64,000 nucleotides of DNA from Erodium maritimum (GCA_963921825.1 OY997591.1:30773825-30837824); one strand, 5' to 3'. Counted from the stretch's first letter, positions 44,099 through 56,137 are shown. Numbers and translations are program-made. The notes: generated by a model from the letters alone, not told the origin.

Positions 44099-47000
44099 AT
44101 GAAATTCCTCTCATGGAATATGAGAGGTCTCTCCTCTCAGCAAAAGAGGAGAAGTAAGAGTTCCTTGATATCCAACCAAAATCCTTCCTTTATACTCATT
44201 CAAGAATCAAAACTTGATTAATTCCCACCCAATTTTCTCAGAAGCATTGGCCTCCCTTGGGGCTGGGATTCTTGTCATATGAATGATGTAGATACTTCTG
44301 GGGGTTTAATCTCCTTATGGAAGACAAGTGATTTTTCCTCCACTCATTCTGAGGAAAAAAAAAGGTTTTCTAATCTGGTATGGCAAAATGGTTACCTGCA
44401 ATACACAATGCTGCTTCATCAATGTATATGCTCCATCTTCAGCTGCAGAAAGAAAAGCTCTCTATGGGTTGATTTGGAGGTACTGATCAAGGCCCTTCCC
44501 TCAAATATTCTTCTTCTATTGGGTGGTGATTTTAATGTGGTCTGCTCAGAGTTTGAAAGATCCTCTCAGAGGTCTCTTAGTTCAGATATGAGACTATTTC
44601 AAGAATTTATTCTAAATTCTGGTCTAATCAATCTTCCTCTAAATGGTGGCAAGTACACTTGGTTTGGCCCTGAATCTAGAGCATCTAGAATAGACAGGTT
44701 CCTTATCTCCCAAGAGTTTCTGGCTAAATTCAATAATTTAACTCAGGGATGTCTTCCCAGGTCAATCTCAGATCATAGGCCCTTGATTCTCTTTGATAAC
44801 CTGTTGGATTGGGGTCCTAGACCCTTTAAGTTCTTAAATGTTTGGACTGAGGATCCCAGGTTTTTTGAAGCTGTCCAAGGCTTTTGGTCTTCATATCAAA
44901 TTATTGGCCAGCCTCATTATGTGTTGTGGATGAAGCTCAAGTTGTTGAGAGCTGATCTAAAATTTTGGAATTTGGAAGTTTTTGGCCATCTGGAAACTCT
45001 TATATCAGTACTCACAAATTCCATTGACAAACTTGATGCAATTGTGGAAACAAGGTCTCTTACCTCAGAAGAATGTTCAAAAAGAGGGGAATTGAAGGTT
45101 GTTCTAATTCAGAAGTATAAGCAGCTATCAAAGCTTTGGAGCCAAAAGGCTAGAAAAAATGGTTTGATGAGGGTGATAAAGGCTCTAAATATTATCATAG
45201 AGTGGCTAATTTTAATGGAGCTGGGAAGAAAATCAATCAGATATGGTATAAGGACTCAATGCTTTCCTCCCCTCAAGAGATAAAAGAGGCTGCTGGTGAT
45301 CATTTTGCTATAAGATTCACTGCTGACAAAATTCAGATGTCTCTCTAGATGAACTCCCTTTCTCTACTCGATCTTTAGATCAATCTAACTGGTTGGAAGC
45401 TCCCTTCACTGAGGAAGAAATCCTTCAGGTAGTTATGGCTTGCAGTGCTAAGAAAGCAATTGGCCCTGATGGCTTTACCTTGAAATTCTTCCAAGTTTGT
45501 TGGACTATTATAAAGAAAGATTTATTGAGCTTTATCTTCAGCTTCTATCACATTGGCCTGCTAGGCAAAGGCCTGAATTCCTCTTTTCTCACCTTGATTC
45601 CAAAAAACAAAGCCCCTTTGACATTTGATGACTATAGGCCTATAAGCCTTATGGGTGGAGCTTACAAAATACTATCCAAACTTCTTTCTTGCAGACTTAA
45701 ACAGGTGATCAGCTTTATTGTAGGGGAGGAACAATCTGGTTTTATTCAAGAGAGACAGATCATTGATGGAATTCTTATAGCCTCTGAAGTAGTGGACTAC
45801 ATCAAAGCTGCAAAACTAAAGGCCATAATATTTAAAGCAAATTTTGAGAAAGCCTTTGACAAGGTTAGATGGTGCTATCTCATGAAAATAATGACCAGGA
45901 TGGGGTTTGGTAGAAAATGGAGATTTTGGATAAGCTCTTGCCTCAGAGTCAATGTCTCAATTCTAATCAATGGTTCTCCAAGTCCTGACTTCCAATTTTC
46001 AAGAGGACTAAGACAAGGCTGTGCTCTTTCACCCCTATTGTTTGTAATTGCTGCTGAAGGTTTAAATCAGATTATAAAAGCAAGTCTTCATCAAGGTCTC
46101 TTTGAAGGCATCCTTTATAATCAAGTAGGTCCAATAGTCTCCCATCTACAATTTGCAGATGACACCATCTTTTTTATTCAAGCCTCTGATGAGGGTGCTA
46201 AGTGTCTTAAATTAGCATTATCAATGTTCAAGGTTGCTTCTGGGTTAGCAGTGAATTATGATAAATCTATAGCTGTACTTATGAATCTGGAGGAAGAAGA
46301 GGGTCATGACATATTACATGCCTTGGACTGTGCTTCTGGAAAGCTTTCTTTTACTCATCTTGGGTTCCCTTTTGGAGCAAATCCAAAAAGGATCAAAACT
46401 TGGGACAAGATTGTACAAAAGTTCAAAAATGCTCTAAGTTTGTGGGAGGCAAAACTTCTTTCTCTAGGAGGGAGAATAACACTTATAAAATCAACTCTGA
46501 GTGCACTCCTACTCTATTATTTCTCAGTGATAAAGGCTCCAAAGAAAGTCTTGAAAGAAATGGAGTCCTGGCAAAGAAGGTTCCTATGGCATGGTACTTC
46601 CTCAGCAAGAGCCTTTTGTAAAGTTAATTGGAACAATGTATGTAGGTTAAAGAAAGCTGGAGGCCTTGGAATTAAAAATTTGGCCAGAATGAATTTAGCC
46701 CTCCTTGCTAAATGGTGGTGGAGGTTTGCTCTTGATGTGGACTCTCTCTGGAAAATGGTCATTTGTAGTAAATATGGTTGGAGTGTTACAGATTGGGACC
46801 TCACTTCCTTCTCTGAAATTGGAAGTTCTAGTTTTATGCATCATATTTTGGCCATCAATGATGATCCTGCATTTCATCATCTTTTTGACATTAGAGGCTT
46901 GTCCTGGAAAATTGGAAAATGAGATAAAGCCTCATTCTGGTCAGACATTTGGTGGGGGGATGTCTCTTTCAAATATATGTTTCTAGACTCTATTTCTTAT

Positions 47001-47780
47001 CTATGAACAAGAAGTTGCTGGTGTCTCAGGCCTGTATTGAGGATGAGTGGGAGTTGGTTTTTAGAAGAACTCCTAGAGGGAGGGCTGAATCAGATCTTAT
47101 AGCTCTAAAACTCATTCTTTCTGGTGTCACTTTATCTCATCAACCAGGTTTATTGATTTGGGGGGGATCCAAAAGGACTCCAAGTCAAAAGAATGTATAA
47201 GATCTTAGACAACCAAACTTCTTCGGCTTCCTTGGTTACTCCTTGGTCTAGCTCTCTCTGGATCCCTGACATTCCCCCCAAAATCTCTGCTTTTTGCTGG
47301 CTTGCTTGCCTTGAGGCCATTCCCACAAGATGTTTTTTGGATTCTAGAGGGATGAATTTGTCATTGCAAGGACTGCTATGTCCTATTTGCAATAATGATC
47401 TGGATGATACATCTCACACTTTGTTGCATTGTAATAGAGCTTGGAAAACTTGGGGGCTTATATTATCTTGGTGGGGAATTCCTTGGGCAATTTCTTCTTC
47501 AATCAAGGTCCTTTTCTCTTCTTGGAGTTATATGGTCCTAGCTCAGTGCAAAGTATCTTGGACAAACATTCTACTGATTACTTGCTGGCAAGTTTGGTTA
47601 GCTAGAAATCAAGCCATTTTTGAGAATTCATTCCCCACTTCTGAGGAGTTATTTGCCAAAATTCAGAATCAATCTTATTCCTGGGAATGGGCAAAGTACA
47701 AAAAATCTGGCCATTATTTCTCATTTAACTCTTGGGCCTTTTCTCCTAAATCCTGCCTGCCTTCAAGAAAGGCTCCTTAG
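44099..47780 (+). pseudogene. L1 ORF2: endonuclease, reverse transcriptase, zinc finger
   Basis: The ATG at 44099 overlaps the ORF1 stop as ATGA. Endonuclease motifs: WNMRGL, IQES, GGDFN (about 44522) and SDHRPL (about 44768). Reverse transcriptase: from about 45393, with AIGPDGF, DDYRPISL, GLRQGCALSPLLF and the catalytic FADDT (about 46156). Motif A reads KANFEKAFD at about 45835-45860 where active L1s have an Asp before FEKAFD, so a catalytic residue is lost. The C-terminal zf-RVT spans 47193-47600, with CPIC and HTLLHC. A TAA lies at about 44219, the FINVYAP block is out of phase with its flanks, and phases change again between 45283 and 45393 and after 46922. ORF2 would nick DNA and copy L1 RNA; this copy cannot. 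Confidence 0.88.
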
Positions 47781-48810
47781 GTATTATCACTACATCCTGT
47801 GAAGACTTGGAAGGCAAGCTATTTTTGGATCTTGTCTTATTCTGTTATGAGTTTCTTCCAGTTTCCCTTGGCTTTTGGTTGGGTTTGCTCTCTTTGTTTT
47901 TGGGTGGGGTTGGGTTTGGGTGGGAAGGTTTGGGTACTGTGTGAGTTTGGTAAGGCCTCTCTTTTTTCTCTTCTTGTGTGGCTTTGTGTGTGGGCTTTCT
48001 TTCCTCTCCTTCCTCTTCCCCCTTTTTTTCTTGTCTGTGGGTATTTTAGGTGGCTTGTGAGTTTTTTTTCCTTTTCTTCTCTGCTCCATGCAATTGGTTT
48101 GGTGTTGCTTGTTGCTTCTTTTGCAGGTATGATCTCCCCTTGGCCTCCCCTTGGACTCTCTTTGCTTACTAATACTTGGTGCAAGATCTTGAGGGCTGTT
48201 CTCTTTGACAACTTGTTTCTGATGCTAAACTTCTCTAGGGCTGCATAATTCTGCAGCAAATGTGTTCTCTTTACGTACACTTTCATCTCATCACTGGTGA
48301 TGCATGATTGGGCTCAATCCTATATCTGGTTGCTGATGTTCATTTCATTGGTGTCTCTACTGCATATTCCAAGTCCTATCAACTACCAGTTCAAGCCTTA
48401 TACCTCAAGGTGCAGCATAATCCTCTTATACCTGAATTTTGCAGCTCTTGGTTCTCCTTTTGGAGTAGCTCATCTTAGCTTCAAATGCATCTCAACAGCT
48501 TTTGTCATTTCAGTTTCGTGGAGAACAAATCTCTTCCAATCTGTTTGAAGCTGGTCTTGCCTTGAGTGGCAAGTTTTCTCTTGACTTGTGACACAAGTAA
48601 CTTCTTTTGTTGGTTATTTCATTCGGTTTTAGGGTGGCCTCTTTATAAGTTTCGGTAGTTTTTTGTAATCTGTTGTTAGTCCCCCTTGCTGGTTTCTTTT
48701 CCTGTTGTTTGGGTGGGTTATTTACTTGGTTCGATTTCTATCCCGTTTGTAACTCCTCTTTTTCCTCAAAAGAGGCTTATTTAATATATGCTTTGCCGAT
48801 CAAAAAAAAA
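47781..48810 (+). other. L1 3' UTR and poly-A tail
   Basis: T/G-rich non-coding sequence of about 1.0 kb ending TTTGCCGATC plus nine A, then the target-site duplication. I see no gene in it. Confidence 0.75.
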
Positions 48811-48823
48811 ACAAACGGGAAAC

Positions 48824-49254
48824 AATTGTCGACCGAAAAACGCTCTGAATCGGAGCAAACAACAAATAAGAGCAAAGGTAAAACCTGGGAGCACATATCT
48901 GAAAGAAAACAGAAGTGGAGAGAGAGACGGTCACGGGAGCAAGGAGGAAGATGGAGGACGATACCATCGACGACAGCCATGCCCTGAAGCCATATATATC
49001 GTCGGCAGTGATTGAAAGAGAATGAAGGGGCGGCACTAAAATACGGTTTTGTGAAGGGAAGAACACATACTTTACGTTGAAACAAATATAAACCATTATT
49101 AATGAATAATTTTGGAAATAGGAGTTTTAAATGAGGGAAATAGGTAATTACATGTTTTAACCTTTTTTTTAACGAAAATCATGTTACAACCTCTACCTTG
49201 AAAACACATCAAGTTGTAATTCTGAACTTTTTTTATCACCTCTGTTAGAACTTA
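48824..49254 (-). other. 5' portion of the older LINE-like element and its flank
   Basis: 48824 to about 49030 continues the minus-strand element at 35790-37343. The following 200 bases hold ACAACCT- and AACTTTTT-type phrases that reappear at 53190-53400, so one older repeat appears to have been split by the Harbinger insertion. Confidence 0.4.
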
Positions 49255-49648
49255 GACCATCTACACTGGTGTCGATTTGTGTTCTAGTTGCGCCGTCGAA
49301 CGTACGGATCGTAGGTTTTTATTATTGAATTTGCATTGTAGAGTCAGGTCGACATCGAATCTTTAAAACTGCGTAATCTACGCCGAGGAATCTGTCCCTA
49401 ACGCCGGTCAGTTCAACGTATTTGGGCCCAATTGAATCTGGGCCCAACAAATCGTGGCCCAACGCATGGCGATTCATTAAAGCCGAACCTTAATTTCATC
49501 TTTAAAAATCCGAAACAATGTTTCTTCTTCACGAATCCTCTACAACTTAGTCATCGGCGTTTCTACTAGCTTCACCAGTCAACAGCGTTTCTCTGAGTTT
49601 ACTCCTTCACCAGCGTTTCTTCGAGCTTTCTCAGTCAACGACGTTTCT

Positions 49649-52600
49649 TTGAGCTTCCTCCTACACCGTCGTTTCTCCCTCAACGTCGTTTCTCCAAGCG
49701 TCCTCCTTTTTCGGTGTCTCTATGACCTTTCCTCCTTCACCGCCGTTTCTTCCAACTACCAAATAGTCTGTTTGAAACACCTCAATTGCACGCCGGGATT
49801 CCATATGTCTGGTGACATATCGCCAACTCCAAGCACGACTGAGGATTTCCCAATGCCTCCCCAAGTGGAGGTTGATTCAATTAAGACAACGTCCGCGATT
49901 CGCAACATTAGTCCAACGAGACGGAGGAGAGGTTCTAGGCCAGTAGCTGGAGGAATACATCCCGTTGCCGCTGCACCAAGAGACGTTGTCGGCATCCCCC
50001 GTGTTCAACCGCTGCAACGAGAACTTGGGTTCAGCATCACCATTCCTCAGTGGGATGACGTACGTTGGCCCAATAAGTTGATAAAGACGGGTCGGGCTCG
50101 GGCTATATCGGGATGGCCGTACCTAGAGTACAACGTCCACGACCCAAGTATCGCATTCATGTCCCACCACCTCCACAAATGGAGACGCAAGGCGAACCAT
50201 CCAGTCGCAGTCGTGTCTACAAAAAATGGAGTCGGGCCGAGGTGACGGCATTGATGTCTGCATGGCTAAACAACTCCGAGAATGTGGAGGATGGGCTTGA
50301 ATAAACAGCCAGTACATTTTGGGAGGCCATCTGTCAGGAGCTTGCCCTCGCAACCAGCAAAACACCTTTGTCGAAGCGGTTGACAAAGAACTACAAGCAG
50401 CATTGGAGCACAACTAACCGAGAGGTGAAGATGTTCCTGTTAGTCTTAGTGCCCATAGTTCAATCCTAAATGTCCAAATGTATATATCATCGTTAGCAAT
50501 AAAATTAAAGCGGCTTTATATTACTTATGTGTTGGAGTAATATATCGATGTGTGCTCTGATCTATGCCCACCATGCGAATAGAACCATAGATCGAGATAG
50601 ATCACACTCGATGGGTCCCTAGTCAACAAAGATTCACTAGAAGCGACTAGTATGAAAGATGGCTATTATGGCTTACGTTCTGTTAGTCATTGGAATGGGA
50701 TTCCGGAGTCTGATCATAGATATCATGTGGGACATGATATTGGACGACCCGGCACGAATATGTGCCATATATCAAGTCATGAACATATTCATTATCGTAG
50801 CTTGTCATGTATCCTTAGACCAAGGAGTCTTTGCGATCGCTATGTAGTCAACAACTGAGTTTGACCTGAGCCTAACGTTGTCCGTAACAGGGCTTCCATA
50901 ACGGCCAAGATTGGCTTGGGGACAGACTGCATGAGTGACACGAAAGACGGCTAAGGGATTTATCCCTCATACTACGGTATGGGAAAGATATCGGTTCTCG
51001 GCCGCTTGATCGAGAGTGACTGAAAGAATAGCATGGCCATGCACATGATACTCGGTATCATATATTCAGTCATCTCACATATCAAGGAACATTGATTGAG
51101 AATAATAAGGATGACGGCTATATGTCTTATCTCAATCTGGAAATCGGAGATAAAAGGATAATGACAGGGACGACGGAAAGGTTAGAATCGGTAGGGTCGA
51201 TTCGTTATGCATTGTCAGGCAATACTAAAGTTTCGTTAGTCGCCACTTAATTAGGATCAAGTAAAATGAGATTTTACGTTAATCTATTGACATGCATAAA
51301 CCTAAGGGTCACATCGGAGGGTGAAACTCATTGACACATTTATGGAGAATGGACAAAAGGGAGTTGTCTCGGGACATGCTCAAAATTGGGTTTTGGGTCA
51401 TGTGCTCGTAAGTGAATAGGACTTTACGGATCAAGACAAGGCTTGGAGTCTTGGGATTGATCGCGTCGGATAATGTTGGACATTTCTGGTATGGAAGGCT
51501 TGGAGGCGAGGAGCGAATCACGGGACCTCGTTGGAAATGGCCACGGGCCATGTTCCAAGAGGTCCATGAAAGGCCCATGCAACCAAGACCCATGAAACTA
51601 ATTAATCAAGTCTTGATTAATTAGTACTAAGTAAGGAAGACAAGGATTAAGGTGTTGGTGATTCACCACCAAACCCAATCTTGTCTACCCATACTTTATC
51701 CTATTTACACCTTACTTGTCACCATGTTTGTCCCACGCCTTTAGTTAGACAAGTATGGGGTTTGTTATGTTTAAGTCATCTTTTTTCAACATAACAAACA
51801 CAAGACACAAATGGGAAGCAACTTTTTTCTCTCCCTCCTTCTACCATTTCGGGTTTGGCTAGTTTCCACCTCCATTTTTGTGTTCTTGAGTCCTCAAAGA
51901 GAAGAAATACGTGGCTTTGATTCCCTTGTGGATACGTAGGCGTCTTTGAGACTCAAGCCAATCATTCGTTACCCGGTGTTCTTGTTTTGGTAAGAAATAG
52001 TGCTGAATTTTTCTCTTGTGAATCCATTCTTTGTTAGTTGTTTCATGGTTTTAATCGTCTCTTGGTTTTCATTGATTTTCCGCTGCGAGTTGGTTCATCT
52101 CCAACCCTACCTCGAGACCCAACAGTTCCAACCCTGCTGGTCAAAATTCAAGCACATCTACCAATCCGGAAGATCCGATGACCAGATCACCGAGGATGCA
52201 GAGAAGGACTACAAGGAGAGATATGGCCATGTCTTCGCTTGGAAGTACTGGTTGCATCTCGTGTAAAACAAGCCTTACTGGAAACATCGTTTCGAGAACA
52301 AGTTTTCAATGAAAAACGGTGATTTCATCGGGACTGAGGGTCAGCACACACTGAGAACTCCCGGCATGAGAAACCCAATGCTTAGATGGATATGCCGGTT
52401 TTCGTTGCTGAACATGTCGAGGGTTCACATCCAGGACCAACCCGCGAGCTCCACCTTGACGGTCAAATGTCACAAAGGCTAGGAAGGCGAAGGGTAAGGA
52501 AAAGGTCGATAGTCCTACCGACGCCACATTGGCCAAGAGCTTGAGGGGCATCGAGAAGTAACGCGAGGCACATATACTAGGTCATGAGTCCCTTATGTGG

Positions 52601-52711
52601 GAGTTCCGCTTACTCCAGGAGATGGATATCTCTCGTATGGAGCTCGAGGATTTGGCAACCCATCGACTTTTTCTCCAGAACATGGCCAAGAGGATTTCAG
52701 GGTTGGTCTGA
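49649..52711 (+). pseudogene. Myb-like / NAM-associated DNA-binding protein (Harbinger ORF1 type), broken
   Basis: An N-terminal 150 residues of low complexity (MSGDIS at 49805) are followed by a Myb-like block, KKWSRAEVTALMSAWLNNSE (about 50221-50280) and FWEAICQELA..KTPLSKRLTKNYKQHW. After the solo LTR come CWSKFKHIYQSGRSDDQITEDA and FAWKYWLHL (52132-52260), then a C-terminal coiled segment with QEMDISRMELEDLA..MAKRISGLV ending at TGA 52709-52711. This order is that of plant Myb/NAM-associated proteins encoded by PIF/Harbinger ORF1 and their domesticated relatives. ORF1 proteins bind the element ends and help import the transposase. A phase change near 50190, a TAA at about 50301 and a TAA near 52263 disable it in addition to the LTR. 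Confidence 0.7.
50438..52124 (+). mobile_element. Solo LTR, Angela-like Copia family, copy C
   Basis: TGTTAGTCTT..GACCCAACA, 1687 bp, with TSD GTTCC (50433-50437 and 52125-52129). It splits the Myb-like domain of the Harbinger ORF1. The palindrome is at 51598-51624. Confidence 0.92.
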
Positions 52712-53164
52712 TCTATTGTTCAGATAATGCTGAAATGTGATCTTTGTACTCGGCCCTTTTAATATTAATTTATATTATTTATGTTTCATGATTTTGGGAA
52801 GGTTTATGTATTTGTCGCACAACGCTAACAAGATTCCACCAGAGAATTACAGAAACACATACGACAATGCACTAGATATGTACCAACAAATAACCACTAA
52901 ATTAAGAAAGCGAAAGAGGAATTAGTCGAGCAATTTTAGTTGAATAATTTTAGTTAAATTTAATTTACAATGTCGTTCTTTGAATAAAAACAAGCAAAAC
53001 GCTATACGTGATCTAATCAGGGTCTAATTCCCACTATAAGGCCAAAAAGATTGAACTCAGAGCATGAGTCTAATCTGAGTCTAATTTCTACTATATTGAA
53101 AAAAAACACTTTAATTGGACTAGGATAAGACCGATTCGGTCTAATCCTATTATGGATGGTCTTA

Positions 53165-53610
53165 GAACTCACATAATCGTTCGATAATCAAACACATACA
53201 TGTTATTTACAACTCCGAACTTTTACAACATATCATGTTGCAATCCTAAACTTTTAGAATGTTACAACCTTTGGACTACAAATTTTTTTTTTTTAAGTTA
53301 TTACTATAATTTAGTCATTTTTATACAAAAACTAACGACCTTAGCAATGCTGATACAGAATAGAAATGTTCACGATTGCAACACCAGAAGTTTGTAAATT
53401 GAAGGTTGTACTATGTAATTTCCCCTAAAAAATGATTAGGATGCCCCAAACAAAAATGGCATAACTACTGTTCCTTGACTACATAATATAGGCTCGACCT
53501 TATTATAAGAATATTGGGCCTCAAGATAATACAGTCTCACATTCATTATCACTGCCAATCATTGTCTATATGACCAGATCCTAAATCAAGTTTTAGAAAC
53601 AATTCAGCAT
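53165..53610. other. AT-rich flank
   Basis: It contains phrases shared with 49150-49250 (ATGTTACAACCT type), the other half of a repeat interrupted by the Harbinger element. No gene. Confidence 0.35.
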
Positions 53611-55092
53611 CTAAACAATCTTAACCAACCGTCACCTCCTTCCTCTCTTCACTAACGACAATCGGGCTCATCAGCCTGATTGTCGTCGGTGGCGACCTTC
53701 CTCCTCTTCTTCCGTTTCTTTTCTCCTCTTCTTTGTTTCTCTTCGATGTTCTCTGTTGTTTTAGCCCTTCATCTCGATGGCGCCCGATACTGACTCCTCC
53801 TCTTGGTTCCCCGGTTGCAAATCTGGAAGAACAGTCATGGCATGGTGTGTGCTCTTTTCTCTTCGACTGAAGCTCTAGCTCAACGTTTTGGCTCTGGTGT
53901 GCTCTCATGGAAGCTCTGGCAAGTTGTGCTATGCACTGCTCTCGTGGTTGCGCCGCCTCCTCCTCTCCGAGATGGCTTCGTGCTGGCCGGATTCGCTTCC
54001 ACCGAGCCGAAATCTCCTCATGCTCGGCCGTTTGTAGCTTCGGGTTTCAGATCTTGAAACTCTGTCCAGATCCCCCCGACGAGTTCTACTGCTCGAGATT
54101 GACCTCAGGGGCTATTAGTGGGAAACTTTTCCCCTCCTTTTTGGAACAGATCATTGCAACTCCAGGCCATTTTCCCTCGTCTCGTTCGTGCATAGCCTGG
54201 CCGAACGGTGACTAGATATGATGGTTGTTTGGTTGATCCGGTATGGTCTAGATGGTATCGCTCTCTCCGATCATCTGTCTGCTGCTCACCGGAGATTTTG
54301 GCCTCAAGCTTCCTTTTCGGGGTGCTGGTCGGTCAGTCTCGTGGCTTTTCAAAAGTTCGACAGTTCAAGACGGGGTCTTTGGTAGGCCCTCTTTATTTGA
54401 CTTATTTTGTTCATGTTCATAGCTTTCCGATTTTTCCTATACTAGATTTAGTTCGATTTTATTGTTTCCCCGTCCTTTGTTTGCATGGGGCTCGTCGATT
54501 GTGATGTTGGCCCTCGACGGGTGGTTTGGGTCTTTGGCCCATATTGAAGACGTCTGGATTTAGCTTTTCGAGTCTAAGTGTTTCGGTGTTCTTGATCACC
54601 GAACTATCTCTGTTGCACTATAGTGTTGACTGCCGCCGTGTCGGCATCCATTTTACTCGTTGAGTAGATGATCTCGATGAGATAGATTGCTTTTTACTTG
54701 TTGGGTTTAAGTCTAATATTTTGTTGTCCGAAATTTTGTGGGCTTGAAGTTTATCAAATCCGGGTATCTCAGACCTTAGTTTTTGTTGGAGCTCCAAGTT
54801 TACTAAATCTGGATTATTAGACCTCCACTGTTTTATGGAGCTTCTTGATTGTCACTTAGAATTTAGTTGTTGTTCGGTTCTCTCAGTCCTTGTTGGCCTA
54901 TGTTTGCTTCATGTTGGTTATATCTGGTTCTGAGATCATTTGTCTGGTTTCCTCCTTTAGTTGGGATTGGTCCGACGCTATGTTTATATTGACAGTGCTT
55001 TTGTTTGTGTTGAGGGATGATTCGTCAGTACCTTGTTTTCTCCATTCACTTCGAATGATTGGATGTTTTAAAAAAAATTGCTAATAAAAAAA
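53611..55092 (+). mobile_element. Possible non-autonomous retro-like element, non-coding
   Basis: A pyrimidine-rich start, a GC-richer 5' third, a T/G-rich body and an A-rich tail (CTAATAAAAAAA, 55081-55092) resemble a LINE-derived or processed non-coding copy, similar in style to the minus-strand element at 35790-37343. Short open frames are not recognisable proteins. A paired target-site duplication was not found. Confidence 0.3.
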
Positions 55093-55418
55093 GGCCAAAC
55101 GCTAAATACATCACACATAAGATGAAACACTAGCTTTGAAATTTAGGTCTCAAAAGAGTTTAACAACGGGTGGTAACCCATAATCTATGATTCAGAGATT
55201 GATGCGGTTCACAAATGAAGGACTAATTCTTCTACGGTAAAAAGAGATGTGTCTCCAAAGGGAAAAGATAAAGAAATATAGTAACACTTGCGTCATAGTC
55301 ATATGATATTATTTTGAGGCACCTTCTCATGGAATTTAGCTATCATTCCGTGGCGAAACAATTTGCGAGATGTCAGTCCTATAATGTTTGCGAAACAAAC
55401 AGCAAACATAGCGGTCCG
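55093..55418. other. Unassigned spacer
   Basis: AT-rich; nothing recognised. Confidence 0.4.
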
Positions 55419-55426
55419 TTTAAGTT

Positions 55427-55781
55427 AGGGATAATGGTCAAAACATGCACTAAAGTTTCGTCCACAAATGAAATAGTGCACAATGTTTCGTCCACGTTGT
55501 GTGGCTACCCTAAAGTTTCGTCCACGAACATTTGTTAGTAAAATTACTTTTGAAACCTAAATCAGCAAATTACTTTAGGGTTGCCACACAACGTGGACGA
55601 AACGTTGTGCACTATTTCATTTGTGCACGAAACTTTAGGGTAGCCACACAGCGTGGACGAAACGTTGTGCACTATTTCATTTTGTGGACGAAACTTTAAG
55701 GTAGCCACACAACGTGGACGAAACGTTGTGCACTATTTCATTTGTGGACAAAACTTTAGTGCATGTTTTGACAATTATCCC
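55427..55781. mobile_element. MITE with internal 60-bp tandem repeats
   Basis: Ends AGGGATAATGGTCAAAAC and, inverted, GGGATAATTGTCAAAAC, with long inverted similarity between the arms. The 8-bp direct repeat TTTAAGTT (55419-55426 and 55782-55789) flanks it. The right arm has three 60-bp tandem units (from 55573, 55633 and 55694) containing GTGGACGAAACGTTGTGCAC, which the left arm carries once in inverted form. The superfamily is unclear; an 8-bp TSD allows hAT. Confidence 0.8.
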
Positions 55782-55789
55782 TTTAAGTT

Positions 55790-56137
55790 ATATATTACAA
55801 TTGTGAAAAATACAAGCAATTTCTGAGAAAATGTTAAACTTTGGCAGTAATTTGAAATACTAGGCCTTGACAGAGTTATGGGATTGAAGAATTGTCACAC
55901 TTGCGACAAGAATTGTTTGAATACATGTTCAATCTTGCAAGACTTGTATCACCAAAATGCATATGTTCTCGTCCCTAGTCTGTAATATCTTTACTAGCCT
56001 ATCTAATTCAGGGTCACATGGCTACAAAACCATCTTGATACATGATACAACTGAAGAGAACCAACCTTGAATTTGTGCATCAGCAATATCAGTATGTTGG
56101 CTTTCCCGAAAACTGTTCAACACCTATCTCCCATTCT
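55790..56137 (-). other. 3' flank of CITRX
   Basis: Presumed 3' UTR and downstream spacer of the minus-strand gene ending at 56138. No other feature is seen. Confidence 0.45.

Larger units (their letters stand above)
37357..48810 (+). mobile_element. Full-length L1 LINE with RRM-type ORF1 (BNR-like), split by a solo LTR
   Basis: A 13-bp direct repeat, ACAAACGGGAAAC, flanks it (37344-37356 and 48811-48823) and a poly-A tail ends it (48802-48810). It has a 5' UTR of about 400 bp, ORF1 (from 37757), ORF2 (from 44099) with endonuclease, reverse transcriptase and zf-RVT, and a 3' UTR of 1.0 kb. Removing the 2887-bp LTR and its 5-bp duplication leaves about 8.56 kb, long for a plant L1 partly because of internal tandem repeats. 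The RRM in ORF1 places it near the BNR clade described in beet. Lesions in both ORFs show it is dead. Confidence 0.88.
49255..53161. mobile_element. PIF/Harbinger-like element carrying only the Myb-type ORF
   Basis: Ends GACCATCTACACTGG (left) and, inverted, GACCATCCATAATAGG (right), with TTA on both outer sides (49252-49254 and 53162-53164), the TSD used by PIF/Harbinger. Without the solo LTR at 50438 it is about 2.2 kb. It contains the Myb/trihelix-like ORF but no DDE transposase. The terminal repeats match well only over the first seven bases, so the ends are probable rather than certain. Confidence 0.6.

Noticed and set aside
47790-48286. Lys-rich minus-strand frame of 149 codons
   Set aside because: It lies antisense in the T-rich 3' UTR of the L1; the composition explains it.
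53803-54504. Possible host gene with several overlapping short frames
   Set aside because: Frames are short, mutually overlapping in different phases and without known domains; an A-rich tail at 55092 suggests a retro-copy.
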